The translations under genes were made by a program, and so were the position numbers. Below the pieces are notes generated by a model, which was given only the letters and a program-made list of their open reading frames with translations, ran no database searches and was not told the origin of the DNA. A DNA stretch of 20,346 bases from an uncultured Clostridia bacterium (GTDB lineage: Bacteria; Bacillota; Clostridia; Oscillospirales; Acutalibacteraceae). The stretch covers positions 1-20,346 of the forward strand of contig CANQIG010000008.1 of the NCBI GenBank assembly GCA_947623765.1. Direction: 5' to 3'. Numbering within the stretch: the stretch's first letter is position 1; every line of letters begins with the position of its first letter. Shown in pieces: positions 6,032 through 13,648 of this stretch.

Positions 6032-7650
6032 TCAACGGTGCGCAGCGGATGGTCGAGAGTTTGCTCGCGGAAGGGGTCACCACGATCTTCGGGTACCCCG
6101 GCGCGGCCATCTGCCCGTTTTACGATAAACTGTACGGCAGCGCCATGCGGCACATTCTGGCGCGGCAGGAGCAGAACGCCGCCCACGCCGCGAGCGGGTG
6201 GGCAAGGATCTCCGGGAGGCCCGGCGTGTGCGTCGCGACCTCCGGGCCCGGCGCGCTGAACCTCATCACCGGGATCGCGACGGCGTACATGGATTCGATC
6301 CCGCTCGTCGCGATCACCGGGCAGATCGACCGGAGCGAGCTCGGCCGGGACGTCTTTCAGGAGGCGGACATCACCGGCGCGTGCGAATCCGTCACGAAGC
6401 ATTCCATCCTCCTCACCGACGCGCGGGACATCCCCCGCGCGTTCAAGGAGGCGTTTCTCGTCGCGGGGACGGGCCGCCCCGGGCCCGTTTTGATCGACGT
6501 GCCGATCGACGTGCAGCTTGCGGAGAGCGACGAGCCGTTTGTCTATCCGGAGACGGTCGACATCCCCGGCTACCACCCGACGACGAAGGGACACCCGCTG
6601 CAGATCAAGCGGGCGCTTTCCGCGATCGGCGAGTCGCTTAGGCCGATCCTCTGCTGCGGGGGCGGCGTGCTGCTCGGGAACGCGCGCGAGGCGTTTCTGG
6701 AATTCGCGCGAAAGGGCGGGCTGCCGGTCGTCTCGACGATGATGGGCCTCGGCGTGATGCCCTCGGACGACCCGCTGTTCCTCGGGATGATCGGTTCCCA
6801 CGGCGAGGAGTGCGCGAACCGCGCCTTCCGCGAGGCGGATCTCCTCGTGCTCTGCGGCGCGCGCGTCGGCGACCGCGCGGTGGCAGCGCCGAACCAGATC
6901 GCCGACCAGGCGAAGATCATCCACATCGACGTCGACCCGGCGGAGATCGGGAAGAATATGCGCGCGGACATCCCCATCGTGGGGGAACTCCGCGGCGTTT
7001 TGGAAAAGATGACGGAGAAGCTCGAGCCCGTGGAGCGGGCCGGCTGGCGCACGCGCGTCGAAGGGTATCGGAACGCGCGGGCGCTGCGCGGCGAGGACCG
7101 GGAGGATTTCGTGGAGCCGCGCTCCTTTTTGCGGAAGCTCTCGGAACAGCTCCCCGCGAACACGGTGCTCACCGCCGACCCCGGGCAGGGGCAGATCTGG
7201 GCGGCGCGGAACTTCGCGATCCACGGGGGCAGGTTCCTGACCTCCGGGGGCCTTGGGACGATGGGCTACGCGCTCCCGGCGGCGCTCGGCGCAGCCGTCG
7301 CCGCGCCGGAGCGCACGGTCGTCGCGGTCTGCGGCGACGGCGCGTTCCAGATGAGTATGTGCGAGCTCGCGACGCTCTGCCAGACGCACGCGCCGGTGAA
7401 GGTCATTCTCTTTGACAACCGGCGGCTCGGCATGGTGCGGGAGCTGCAGAACCAGCGCTACGGCGGGCGGCATTACGCGACGTATCTTTCCGGGAACCCG
7501 GATTTTCTCCGGCTCTGCGCGGCGTACGGCATCCCGGCGCGGTTCGCCGCGACGAACGCCGAGGCGGACGCTTTCGCCGGGGAGATGCTCGCCGCGCGCG
7601 GGCCGTTCGTCCTGATCTGCCGGGTGGACCCCGACACGCCGACGCTGTAA
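6028..7650 (+). CDS. ilvB: Acetolactate synthase large (catalytic) subunit (540 aa)
   Basis: This is a thiamine-diphosphate enzyme that condenses two pyruvates to acetolactate, or pyruvate with 2-ketobutyrate, the first step of valine/leucine or isoleucine synthesis. The N-terminal PYR domain carries GYPGAAICPFYD and the catalytic glutamate E48 (ARQEQNAAHAA). A central FAD/NAD-type domain (about 190-330, with VGDRAVAAPNQI) and a C-terminal PP domain follow, with the GDG motif of VCGDGAFQM and the DNRRLGMVRELQ stretch typical of AHAS. It is slightly short for the family (about 540 against 550-590) but complete. The directly following ilvN gene identifies it as the anabolic AHAS rather than catabolic AlsS. 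Its ribosome site is poor, so coupling to an upstream frame may matter. ilvC, ilvD and leu genes are not in the window. Confidence 0.94.
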   Translation: MINGAQRMVESLLAEGVTTIFGYPGAAICPFYDKLYGSAMRHILARQEQNAAHAASGWARISGRPGVCVATSGPGALNLITGIATAYMDSIPLVAITGQIDRSELGRDVFQEADITGACESVTKHSILLTDARDIPRAFKEAFLVAGTGRPGPVLIDVPIDVQLAESDEPFVYPETVDIPGYHPTTKGHPLQIKRALSAIGESLRPILCCGGGVLLGNAREAFLEFARKGGLPVVSTMMGLGVMPSDDPLFLGMIGSHGEECANRAFREADLLVLCGARVGDRAVAAPNQIADQAKIIHIDVDPAEIGKNMRADIPIVGELRGVLEKMTEKLEPVERAGWRTRVEGYRNARALRGEDREDFVEPRSFLRKLSEQLPANTVLTADPGQGQIWAARNFAIHGGRFLTSGGLGTMGYALPAALGAAVAAPERTVVAVCGDGAFQMSMCELATLCQTHAPVKVILFDNRRLGMVRELQNQRYGGRHYATYLSGNPDFLRLCAAYGIPARFAATNAEADAFAGEMLAARGPFVLICRVDPDTPTL

Positions 7651-7662
7651 GGAGGGAGTCCG

Positions 7663-8160
7663 ATGGACCGTTATACGCTCTCCGTGCTGGTCGAGAACCG
7701 GCCCGGCGTCCTCTCGAAGGTCGTCGCGCTGTTTTCCCGGCGCGGGTTCAATATCCACAGTCTCGCCGTCGGGCCGGTGCAGGACGGCTCCGTCTCGTGC
7801 ATCACGATCGTGGTGCTCGGCGACGCGGCGACCGTGGAGCAGGTGGAAAAGCAGCTCAACAAGCTTGTGCCGGTCATCAAGGTGCGAAACCTCGGCAGGC
7901 CGGGGGAATCGCTCTCCTGCGGGCTCGCGCTCGTGCGCGTGCAGTGTGAGAACGAGCGCCTCGGCGAGCTGATGCAGATCGCGCAGCTCGTCGGCGCCGA
8001 GGCCGTGGACGCCGCGCCCGGCGCGGTCACGTACCGCATCGCGGGGGAGGCCGAGAAGATCGACGCGTTCCTCGAGATGCTCCGGCCCTACGGCGTCCGC
8101 GAGATCGTCCGCACGGGGCAGATCGCCATGGAAAAGGCAAGACCCGCGTCTTCGCGGTGA
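7663..8160 (+). CDS. ilvN: Acetolactate synthase small (regulatory) subunit (165 aa)
   Basis: Residues 4-77 form an ACT domain with the family signature ENRPGVLSKVVALFSRRGFNIHSLAVG (partly at 11-37). The C-terminal ALS_ss domain holds the RVQCENERLGELMQIAQ stretch and VTYRIAGEAEKIDAF. The protein binds valine-type effectors, raises activity of IlvB and gives feedback control; the complex is cytoplasmic. It starts at ATG 7663, 6 nt after GGAGGG, 12 nt after the ilvB stop. Length is normal for the family (about 160-170). Confidence 0.94.
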   Translation: MDRYTLSVLVENRPGVLSKVVALFSRRGFNIHSLAVGPVQDGSVSCITIVVLGDAATVEQVEKQLNKLVPVIKVRNLGRPGESLSCGLALVRVQCENERLGELMQIAQLVGAEAVDAAPGAVTYRIAGEAEKIDAFLEMLRPYGVREIVRTGQIAMEKARPASSR

Positions 8161-8190
8161 AGATCGTTTTTTTAAGGGAGGAATCGTACA

Positions 8191-9042
8191 GTGGAAAAGC
8201 AGTTTCCGAGAACCGAGATCGGCGGGAAGTCGGTCTCCCGGCTCATCATCGGCACGAACTGGCTCCTCGGCTGGAGCCACCGGACGCCCTCGGCGGACCG
8301 GGCCATCAAGGCGAAATATAGCACGGACGAAGCGTTCCTGCCGATCCTCGAGGCGTACCAGCAGTACGGCATCGACACGGTCATGGCGCCGATGGACGCG
8401 CCGTTCGTCCATGCGATCCGCTACGCGGAGGAAAAGCTCGGGAAGAAATTCATCCTGATCGACACGCCGCAGATCAATGTCGACGACAACCCCGCCGCGC
8501 GGAAGGAGGCCGAGGCGCGCATCCGGCAGAGCGCGCAGAACGGCTGCGAATTCTGCCTGATCCACCACGCGAGCGCGGAACAGCTCGTCAACAAGAACAA
8601 GGGCATCATCGACCGGCTCGACGACTACACGAAGATGATCCGCGACGCCGGGATGATCCCGGGGCTCTCCGCGCATATGCCGGAGCTCGTCGTGTACAGC
8701 GACGAGAACGGCTACGACGTGGAGACGTATCTCCAGATCTTCAACTGCATGGGCTTTTTGATGCAGGTCGAGATCGAGACCGTCGCGTCGATCATCCAGC
8801 ACGCGAAAAAGCCGGTCCTGAACATCAAGTCCATGGCGGCGGGACGCGTCACGCCGTATGTGGGCTTGACGTTCAACTGGAATGTCCTCAGGCCCATCGA
8901 CTGCCTGACGCTCGGCGCGCACACCGCCGAGGAGGTCCACGAGGACGTGGAGATCTCGTTCGCGGCGCTCGAGCACCGGTTCCCGAACCTCGAAAAGCGC
9001 GCGAGCCCGGTGCAGTCCCAGGCGGCCTTCGGGAAGGGCTGA
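8191..9042 (+). CDS. Aldo/keto reductase-like TIM-barrel protein of unknown substrate (283 aa)
   Basis: The protein has the look of an alternating beta/alpha barrel: GTNWLLGWSH at 21-30, AYQQYGIDTVMAPMDAP at about 55-71, CEFCLIHHAS at about 114-123, and ...GLSAHMPELVV near 154. I see no clear aldo/keto reductase catalytic tetrad, so a reductase reaction is unproven; the family name reflects the fold only. It begins with GTG 8191, 9 nt after GGGAGG, and 30 nt after ilvN. The next gene is 25 nt further on, so it sits inside the operon. No signal peptide is present. The association with AHAS suggests metabolism of a sugar or keto acid, but nothing in the sequence names it. Confidence 0.65.
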   Translation: MEKQFPRTEIGGKSVSRLIIGTNWLLGWSHRTPSADRAIKAKYSTDEAFLPILEAYQQYGIDTVMAPMDAPFVHAIRYAEEKLGKKFILIDTPQINVDDNPAARKEAEARIRQSAQNGCEFCLIHHASAEQLVNKNKGIIDRLDDYTKMIRDAGMIPGLSAHMPELVVYSDENGYDVETYLQIFNCMGFLMQVEIETVASIIQHAKKPVLNIKSMAAGRVTPYVGLTFNWNVLRPIDCLTLGAHTAEEVHEDVEISFAALEHRFPNLEKRASPVQSQAAFGKG

Positions 9043-9067
9043 ACGGCACGGGAGAAGCGGAGTCTGC

Positions 9068-9673
9068 ATGATCGACACAGTTGTATTTGACATCGGCGGG
9101 GTGCTCGTCGATTGGCACTGGAAAAAGACCTTCCTCGAATGGTTCGGGGAGGAGCTTGCGGAAAAGCTCGCGGACGCGACGGTGCGCGACAAGGCGTGGC
9201 TCGAAGTGGACCGGGGCGTGCTCTCCGAGGAGGAGGTCGCCGCGCTGCTCACCCGCAACGCGCCGGAATACGGGAAGGAGATCGCGCGGATCGTCCACCG
9301 CAGCCACGAGCTGGTGACGCCCTTCCCCTTCGCCGAAGCGTGGGTCCGGGCGCTGAAGGCGGCGGGGTACCGGGTATATATCCTCTCGAATTTCAGCAAA
9401 TTCGGCTTTGAGGCGGCGAAGCCGTCCTTCACGTTCCTGCCGTACGCGGACGGCGCGCTCATCTCGTATGAGGTGCAGCTCGTAAAGCCAGACCGCGCGA
9501 TCTATGAAGCGCTCTGCGAGCGGTTCTCGATCGTGCCGGAGCACGCGGTCTTTCTCGACGACAATGCGGCGAACGTCGAGGGCGCGCGTGCGTTCGGGAT
9601 GCACGGCATCGTGGTGGAAAACAAGGCACAGTCGGACGCGGCGCTCGCCGCGCTGGGCGTCCGTTTGGGATAA
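9068..9673 (+). CDS. HAD-superfamily phosphatase, YihX-like (201 aa)
   Basis: All four HAD motifs are visible. Motif I is FDIGGVLVD with the nucleophile D8; the usual second Asp is replaced by G, as in several HAD-IA phosphatases such as YihX. Motif II is ILSNFS (S107), motif III has K140 (LVKPDRAIYE) and motif IV is LDDNAANVEGA (D164, D165). An inserted cap of helices follows motif I (about 17-90). It probably dephosphorylates a small sugar phosphate; YihX itself acts on alpha-glucose-1-phosphate. ATG 9068 follows GCGGAG, 25 nt after the upstream stop, and the next gene is 33 nt downstream, so it belongs to the operon. Confidence 0.9.
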   Translation: MIDTVVFDIGGVLVDWHWKKTFLEWFGEELAEKLADATVRDKAWLEVDRGVLSEEEVAALLTRNAPEYGKEIARIVHRSHELVTPFPFAEAWVRALKAAGYRVYILSNFSKFGFEAAKPSFTFLPYADGALISYEVQLVKPDRAIYEALCERFSIVPEHAVFLDDNAANVEGARAFGMHGIVVENKAQSDAALAALGVRLG

Positions 9674-9706
9674 GCACGGTTTATTATTTGGAAAGGATGT
9701 TGCAGC

Positions 9707-10609
9707 ATGAAACTTGGGATCATCAGCCAGCCGGGGAAGGAAGCGTTTTATCACGCGAAGGAGCTCGGTTTGGATTTCGTCGAGTTTGACCTCAACCCCA
9801 CGGATTTCTTCGGCCCGCCCACGGAGAAGGTGGAAGCGCTCGTGCCGGAGATGAAGGCCGCCATGGCCGAGACCGGCGTGGAGGTCGGCGCGGTCGGACG
9901 CTGGGCCAGCCATGTGCTCGACGCCGAGGGCAGGAAAAAGCCGGAGGAATGGAACGAGGTGCAGAACGTCGCCCGGATCGGCGAGGAGCTCGGCGCGAAG
10001 TATTTCCTCTGCAGCGTGAACTACGTCCCGGAGCTCACGTACTATAAGAACATCACCGCCGCCATCGCGTACCTCAACGAGGTCGTGGCGCTCGCGAAGG
10101 CGCACGGCATGGAGGCCGCCATCGTCAACTGCATGATGGGCGACAACTACATCCGCACGCCGGAGCAGTGGAAGCTGGTGCTCGACGAGGTGCCGGGCCT
10201 TGGGATCAAGTACGATCCGTCCCACAGCTTCGTACACGGCGGCGACCACGGCGCGTACATGGAGGAGGGCCTCGACTGGGGCGACCGTTTCAAGTACTGC
10301 CATATCAAGGGCGTCATCCAGTACGGGGAATCCGACGAGCCGCAGATGTGGGCGTCCCGCGCGGTGTTCGACAAGCACCCGGAGCTCGCCGAGGAGTTCC
10401 TGCCGAAGATGCTCGGCCACAAGCGGTACGACAACCCGCCCGCCGGCATCGACGCGATCAACTGGCGCGCGTTCTTCGCGATCCTCTACAAGTACGACTA
10501 TGACGGCTATCTCGCGATCGAGCCGCATTCCGCCACATGGCGCGGCGAAAAGGGCGAGAAGGGCGTGAAGTACACGATCAAGTACATCCGCGATCTGATG
10601 CTGCCCTGA
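9707..10609 (+). CDS. Sugar phosphate isomerase/epimerase-type TIM barrel (300 aa)
   Basis: An AP-endonuclease-2/xylose-isomerase-like TIM barrel. Likely metal ligands are D170 and H173 (KYDPSHSF), H199 (YCHIKG) and E272 (AIEPHSATW). The place where most members have a glutamate (as in vENH) reads AAIVNCMMGDNY, with N141, so one ligand may be replaced. Members catalyse isomerisation, epimerisation or dehydration of sugars and inositols, usually with a divalent metal; some instead break 3-keto-glycosides. ATG 9707 has AAGGATG-type site 8-14 nt upstream. It is the last gene of the operon and ends 17 nt before a bidirectional terminator. It shares the fold, but little else, with the protein at 12713. 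Confidence 0.82.
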   Translation: MKLGIISQPGKEAFYHAKELGLDFVEFDLNPTDFFGPPTEKVEALVPEMKAAMAETGVEVGAVGRWASHVLDAEGRKKPEEWNEVQNVARIGEELGAKYFLCSVNYVPELTYYKNITAAIAYLNEVVALAKAHGMEAAIVNCMMGDNYIRTPEQWKLVLDEVPGLGIKYDPSHSFVHGGDHGAYMEEGLDWGDRFKYCHIKGVIQYGESDEPQMWASRAVFDKHPELAEEFLPKMLGHKRYDNPPAGIDAINWRAFFAILYKYDYDGYLAIEPHSATWRGEKGEKGVKYTIKYIRDLMLP

Positions 10610-10620
10610 ATTGTGTAAAA

Positions 10621-10662
10621 AAAGAGGAGGCTCCGGTCCCAGACGAGACCGGAGCCTCTTTG
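10621..10662. terminator. Bidirectional rho-independent terminator between convergent operons
   Basis: A 12-bp perfect stem (10627-10638 with 10647-10658) with an 8-nt loop. On the plus strand it is followed by TCTTTG, on the minus strand by a T-run of seven. It lies where the plus operon from ilvB meets the minus operon ending in the glycosidase. Confidence 0.9.
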
Positions 10663-10736
10663 CGTCATCAGCTTTAGCTGCAAGTATCGAGCGAAGCGGG
10701 GAAGAAAACTCGCACGGTTCGCCGCTACGAAAAGCC

Positions 10737-10809
10737 CGCAGGGGAAAGGAAACTGCCCATGGATGGGCGGCGGGGCGAGCAATGAAGGCGGCAAACCATT
10801 CCCCCTGCG
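10737..10809. repeat. Long imperfect inverted repeat in the untranslated stretch before the glycosidase stop
   Basis: CGCAGGGGAA (10737-10746) pairs with TTCCCCCTGCG (10799-10809, one extra C). Inside lies a perfect small palindrome, GCCCAT at 10755-10760 and ATGGGC at 10763-10768. The 10659-10850 stretch otherwise has no gene. Confidence 0.5.
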
Positions 10810-10850
10810 ACTTTAGATGCGTGCTGGCAACAGGCCCTGATCTTTCGCAA

Positions 10851-12416
10851 TCAGTCGCGGAAAAGGGAGAATTTCTGGAGTTCGGCGGGAATGCCGAAGT
10901 TGTGCATATAGCCCTCGTCGCCGTTGAGGATGCGGCGGCGTTTCCACACGCCGTTTTGGAACTCGCCCTCCTCCTTCGAGAGGATCTCGATGTCGGCGGC
11001 GTCGCCCTCCGGCGCGGAGATCCGCATGGAGCAGCCCGTCGCGAGGACGGCGAATTCGTAGTCCCCGAGCTCGACCACGAGGCCGCCCGCCGCCGTGGCA
11101 TTCGGGTCCGGCGCGGCGAAGCCGCCGGGGCCGAAGCTGAATTCCAGATCGACGTGGGAGAGGTGGACGATCTCGCTGCGGCCCTGCCCGGAGAGGAAGC
11201 CGTGGACCTTTCCGGCCTGATGCGCCGCTTCGAGCAGATCCTCCATGCCTTCGACCTTGCGGTAGGCGTCGCCGAGCAGCGCGCCCGGCTTGCCGGACGC
11301 CTGCAGCGCCGAAGCGGAGATGTTCAGCAGGCTGAGGGTCGCCTCGTCCGTTGCAGTGCCGCCGCCCATCATGTCCTCCACGCCGAACGGCGAGAAGCAC
11401 AGCGCGTTGTGCGCGCCGACCGCGTACAGATAGAACGCGACCGCGTCCGCGGAATTGCGGACCTCCGGGATGAAGAGCGGGTTTCCGTCAGACTCGTATT
11501 CCTCGCAGATATCGCGGTAATTGTTGACGTAGATGTCCGGCGCGAAGAACGCGACGGACGGCGCGGCAACGCGCCAGACTTTGTGCATCTTGAACTGCGG
11601 GCCGCCGGACGGGTAGCTGCCGGGCGTCCACGGGGGCTGCTCGAGCCACGCGTTCACGTACATGGGCAGGTCGAGCTCGGCCTTGCCGGCCTCGATGATG
11701 CGCTCCACCGCGCGGGCGTAATGCCACGCCATGAAGGTCTCGTCGGCGTCCTTGCCGAAGGCCTCGGACCATGTGCCGGAGACGGAGAACGCCTTGGCGA
11801 GCGCTTCGGGGATCTCCTTCTTGAAGGCGGCCTCGGCGAGCGGGCCGTGGTCGCGGGCCGCGCCGATGACGCCGATCTCGTTTTCCACCTGCACCGCGAT
11901 GACGGTGTGCGCGTCGTCGGTCTCCTTGAGGTGCTTCATGACCGCCGCGAACGCCTTTGCGTCCGCTTCGACCGCCGCGTCGCAGAGCGGGGTGACGATC
12001 CGCTGCTGCTGGAAGTGCATCATCATCAGCGGCTTATTGCCCGGGCCTTTCACCGTCGGGAAGCGGGCGGCGTCGAGCTTGACCCAGTGCGGGACATACG
12101 CCGAGGCGCTGTTCTTCCAAAGACCGAACCAGAGGAAGACGAGCCGGACGTTCTCGCGGCGGGCCTGCGCGATCAGGCCGTCGATGAGGGCGAAGTCGAA
12201 GCTGCCCTCCTTAGGCTCCACGCATTCCCAGAAGATCGGCGCGACGACGCAGTTCATGTGCATCGGGCGCAGCGCGGGCCAGACGCGCTCCTCCATGTAT
12301 TCGAGGCTCGAGGAGCTGGAGTTGTGGATCTCTCCGGCGCGCGCGTGGAACGGCTTGCCGTCCACGATGAGCTGGGTCAGCTTGCCCGAGCCGGTGAGAT
12401 AGGGGATGTGTGACAT
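10851..12416 (-). CDS. GH35-like glycoside hydrolase, DUF5597-type (521 aa)
   Basis: The N-terminal catalytic barrel has the GH35 beta-galactosidase layout: GEIHNSSSSSLEYM (28-41, the substrate-pocket start), FWECVEPKEGSFDF (62-75), and VQVENEIG with acid/base E180. The nucleophile is likely E318 in FIPEVRNS. The last ~150 residues are a beta-rich accessory region (GGLVVELGDYEFAVLATG), as in DUF5597 members. Such enzymes release beta-linked galactose or related sugars from the non-reducing end. No signal peptide, so it acts in the cytoplasm on imported oligosaccharides or glycosides. The start is ATG 12416 with GGAGG 8 nt upstream; upstream in-frame codons cross hairpin sequence and were rejected. 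It follows an isomerase and a Gfo/Idh/MocA gene. Natural substrate is not shown. Confidence 0.85.
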   Translation of the reverse strand: MSHIPYLTGSGKLTQLIVDGKPFHARAGEIHNSSSSSLEYMEERVWPALRPMHMNCVVAPIFWECVEPKEGSFDFALIDGLIAQARRENVRLVFLWFGLWKNSASAYVPHWVKLDAARFPTVKGPGNKPLMMMHFQQQRIVTPLCDAAVEADAKAFAAVMKHLKETDDAHTVIAVQVENEIGVIGAARDHGPLAEAAFKKEIPEALAKAFSVSGTWSEAFGKDADETFMAWHYARAVERIIEAGKAELDLPMYVNAWLEQPPWTPGSYPSGGPQFKMHKVWRVAAPSVAFFAPDIYVNNYRDICEEYESDGNPLFIPEVRNSADAVAFYLYAVGAHNALCFSPFGVEDMMGGGTATDEATLSLLNISASALQASGKPGALLGDAYRKVEGMEDLLEAAHQAGKVHGFLSGQGRSEIVHLSHVDLEFSFGPGGFAAPDPNATAAGGLVVELGDYEFAVLATGCSMRISAPEGDAADIEILSKEEGEFQNGVWKRRRILNGDEGYMHNFGIPAELQKFSLFRD

Positions 12417-12469
12417 TTCAGTGACCTCCGGTTTCTTCAGATGTTGTTTGGGGACGCCCCAAGGCCGCA

Positions 12470-12500
12470 GGGGGAGACCCGCAGTGTTCGGGTCTCCCCC
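12470..12500. repeat. Perfect 12-bp hairpin upstream of the glycosidase
   Basis: GGGGGAGACCCG (12470-12481) and CGGGTCTCCCCC (12489-12500), 7-nt loop. There is no T-run on either side, so it is more likely an mRNA-stabilising structure or an operator than a terminator. Confidence 0.7.
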
Positions 12501-12615
12501 TTGACGGCTGTGTTTGGTTCTAAATGTGTTCGCGCTGATGGGAAGCGGACGAAGTGTACTCACTTCATGTGCACCCCCGCCGCGGGAGAAAGCAAAAGAT
12601 TTTCACCGCGCCGAA

Positions 12616-12710
12616 GCGCGACGCAAAAGTCTTTTGGCCTACCTTTTCTTCAGAAAAGGTAGGCGCGACGCAAAAGTTCTTTTGCCTACTTTTCTTTCAA
12701 GAAAAGTAGG
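12616..12710. repeat. Tandem pair of 47-bp palindrome-plus-hairpin units
   Basis: Units at 12616-12662 and 12663-12710 each read GCGCGACGCAAAAGT, CTTTTG, then an 11-bp hairpin with a TTCA loop (12638-12663 and 12685-12710). The hairpin arms differ at three positions but each remains perfectly paired. A CAAAAG/CTTTTG palindrome sits before each hairpin. They lie directly after the isomerase stop (minus strand). The same CAAAAGT-type core occurs in the repeat at 2781-3114. Confidence 0.85.
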
Positions 12711-12712
12711 GG

Positions 12713-13567
12713 TTAGAGGTTGGAGCGGAGCCACTGGAGGTCGGCGGCGAGGCAGGCGGGACGGTCCTGCGGATCGTTGTAGCTTGCCTCGCGCTCGACG
12801 ATGTAGACGACGTCGCCGTCGCACTGCGCGTCTGCGGCGGCCTTGATGGCCTTCCAGTCGACGATGCCCTCGCCGGTCGGGACGTTCAGCTTGTCGCGCT
12901 CTTCCTTCATCTTGAGGAACTCGGGCGGGAAGATCGGCTTGCCGTTCTCGTCGAGCTCAAAGTGGAAGCGCGGCATCTCCTCGTGGCGGGAACGCGGCTT
13001 GTTTGCGCCGATGACGGCGTTGTTCTCTTTGATGTGGATGGAGGCGATCCGGCCCGCGTGCGCGTTGATGAACTTGACCGGATCGGCGCCGGAGGCGGAG
13101 CACCAGCCGCAGTCGACCTGGAACGCGGTGACTTCGGGATCGGCGGCCTCGATGAGCCAGTCGTAGAGGTACTTGCCCTCGTCGACGAAGAACTCGTCGG
13201 TGTGGTTGTGATAGCCGATCTTGATGCCGTAGGGCTTCGCGATCTTGCCGAGGCGGGTGAGATCCGCCGCGAGCTCTTCGGCTTCGGCCTTGGAGTTGAA
13301 CGCCGCAGACGGGACGATGATGAGCTTCGCGCCGAGCTCCGCCATGTAGGGGATCTTCGCCTCGACGAGGTCGAGCCCGATGTGCGCGGAGACGGCCTTG
13401 AGGTCAAGGCGGGCGAGCGCGGCCTTCATTTCCTCGACCGGGACGTCAGTGAAGTCCGCGGTGAGCTCGACGCCGTCATAGCCCAGCTTGGAGATGATCT
13501 CCAGCTTCTCGATGGGGCCGACGGGCTCGGACATGAGGGAGTAGACCTGTACATTGATGTTTTCCAT
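12713..13567 (-). CDS. Sugar phosphate isomerase/epimerase (TIM barrel, 284 aa)
   Basis: A xylose-isomerase-like TIM barrel with GYHNHTDEF (118-126), D152 (FQVDCGW), H178 (IASIHIKENN) and E258 (YIVERE) as the probable metal and substrate ligands. Members convert sugars, inosose or keto-sugars. ATG 13567 has AAGGAG 7 nt upstream; an upstream ATG-containing extension overlaps hairpin DNA. It follows the Gfo/Idh/MocA gene by 81 nt, in a pairing (oxidoreductase plus this barrel) seen in inositol and keto-sugar pathways, and precedes the glycosidase. The exact substrate cannot be told. Complete motifs contrast with the paralogous barrel at 9707. Confidence 0.86.
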   Translation of the reverse strand: MENINVQVYSLMSEPVGPIEKLEIISKLGYDGVELTADFTDVPVEEMKAALARLDLKAVSAHIGLDLVEAKIPYMAELGAKLIIVPSAAFNSKAEAEELAADLTRLGKIAKPYGIKIGYHNHTDEFFVDEGKYLYDWLIEAADPEVTAFQVDCGWCSASGADPVKFINAHAGRIASIHIKENNAVIGANKPRSRHEEMPRFHFELDENGKPIFPPEFLKMKEERDKLNVPTGEGIVDWKAIKAAADAQCDGDVVYIVEREASYNDPQDRPACLAADLQWLRSNL

Positions 13568-13596
13568 GGGAAAACTCCTTTCTGGATGAGATTTAG

Positions 13597-13626
13597 AAAA
13601 TGTGCGGCGGCAGACGCCGCCGCACA
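13597..13626 (-). terminator. Attenuator-like hairpin between the Gfo/Idh/MocA and isomerase genes
   Basis: An 11-bp perfect stem (13601-13611 with 13616-13626), AGAC loop, followed on the minus strand by TTTTCT. It would partly stop transcription after the first gene of the operon. Confidence 0.65.
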
Positions 13627-13648
13627 ACGTACGGATCCGGGAATGCGA

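Noticed and set aside
5827..9462. A very long open frame (about 1200 codons) antisense to ilvB and its neighbours
   Set aside because: High GC makes stop-free antisense frames common. The plus-strand genes in the same DNA have clear motifs, and the antisense product is Arg/Pro/His-rich with no domain.
12417..12563. N-terminal extension of the glycosidase to 12563
   Set aside because: It crosses the hairpin at 12470-12500 and reads as non-conserved residues, while ATG 12416 has a good GGAGG site.
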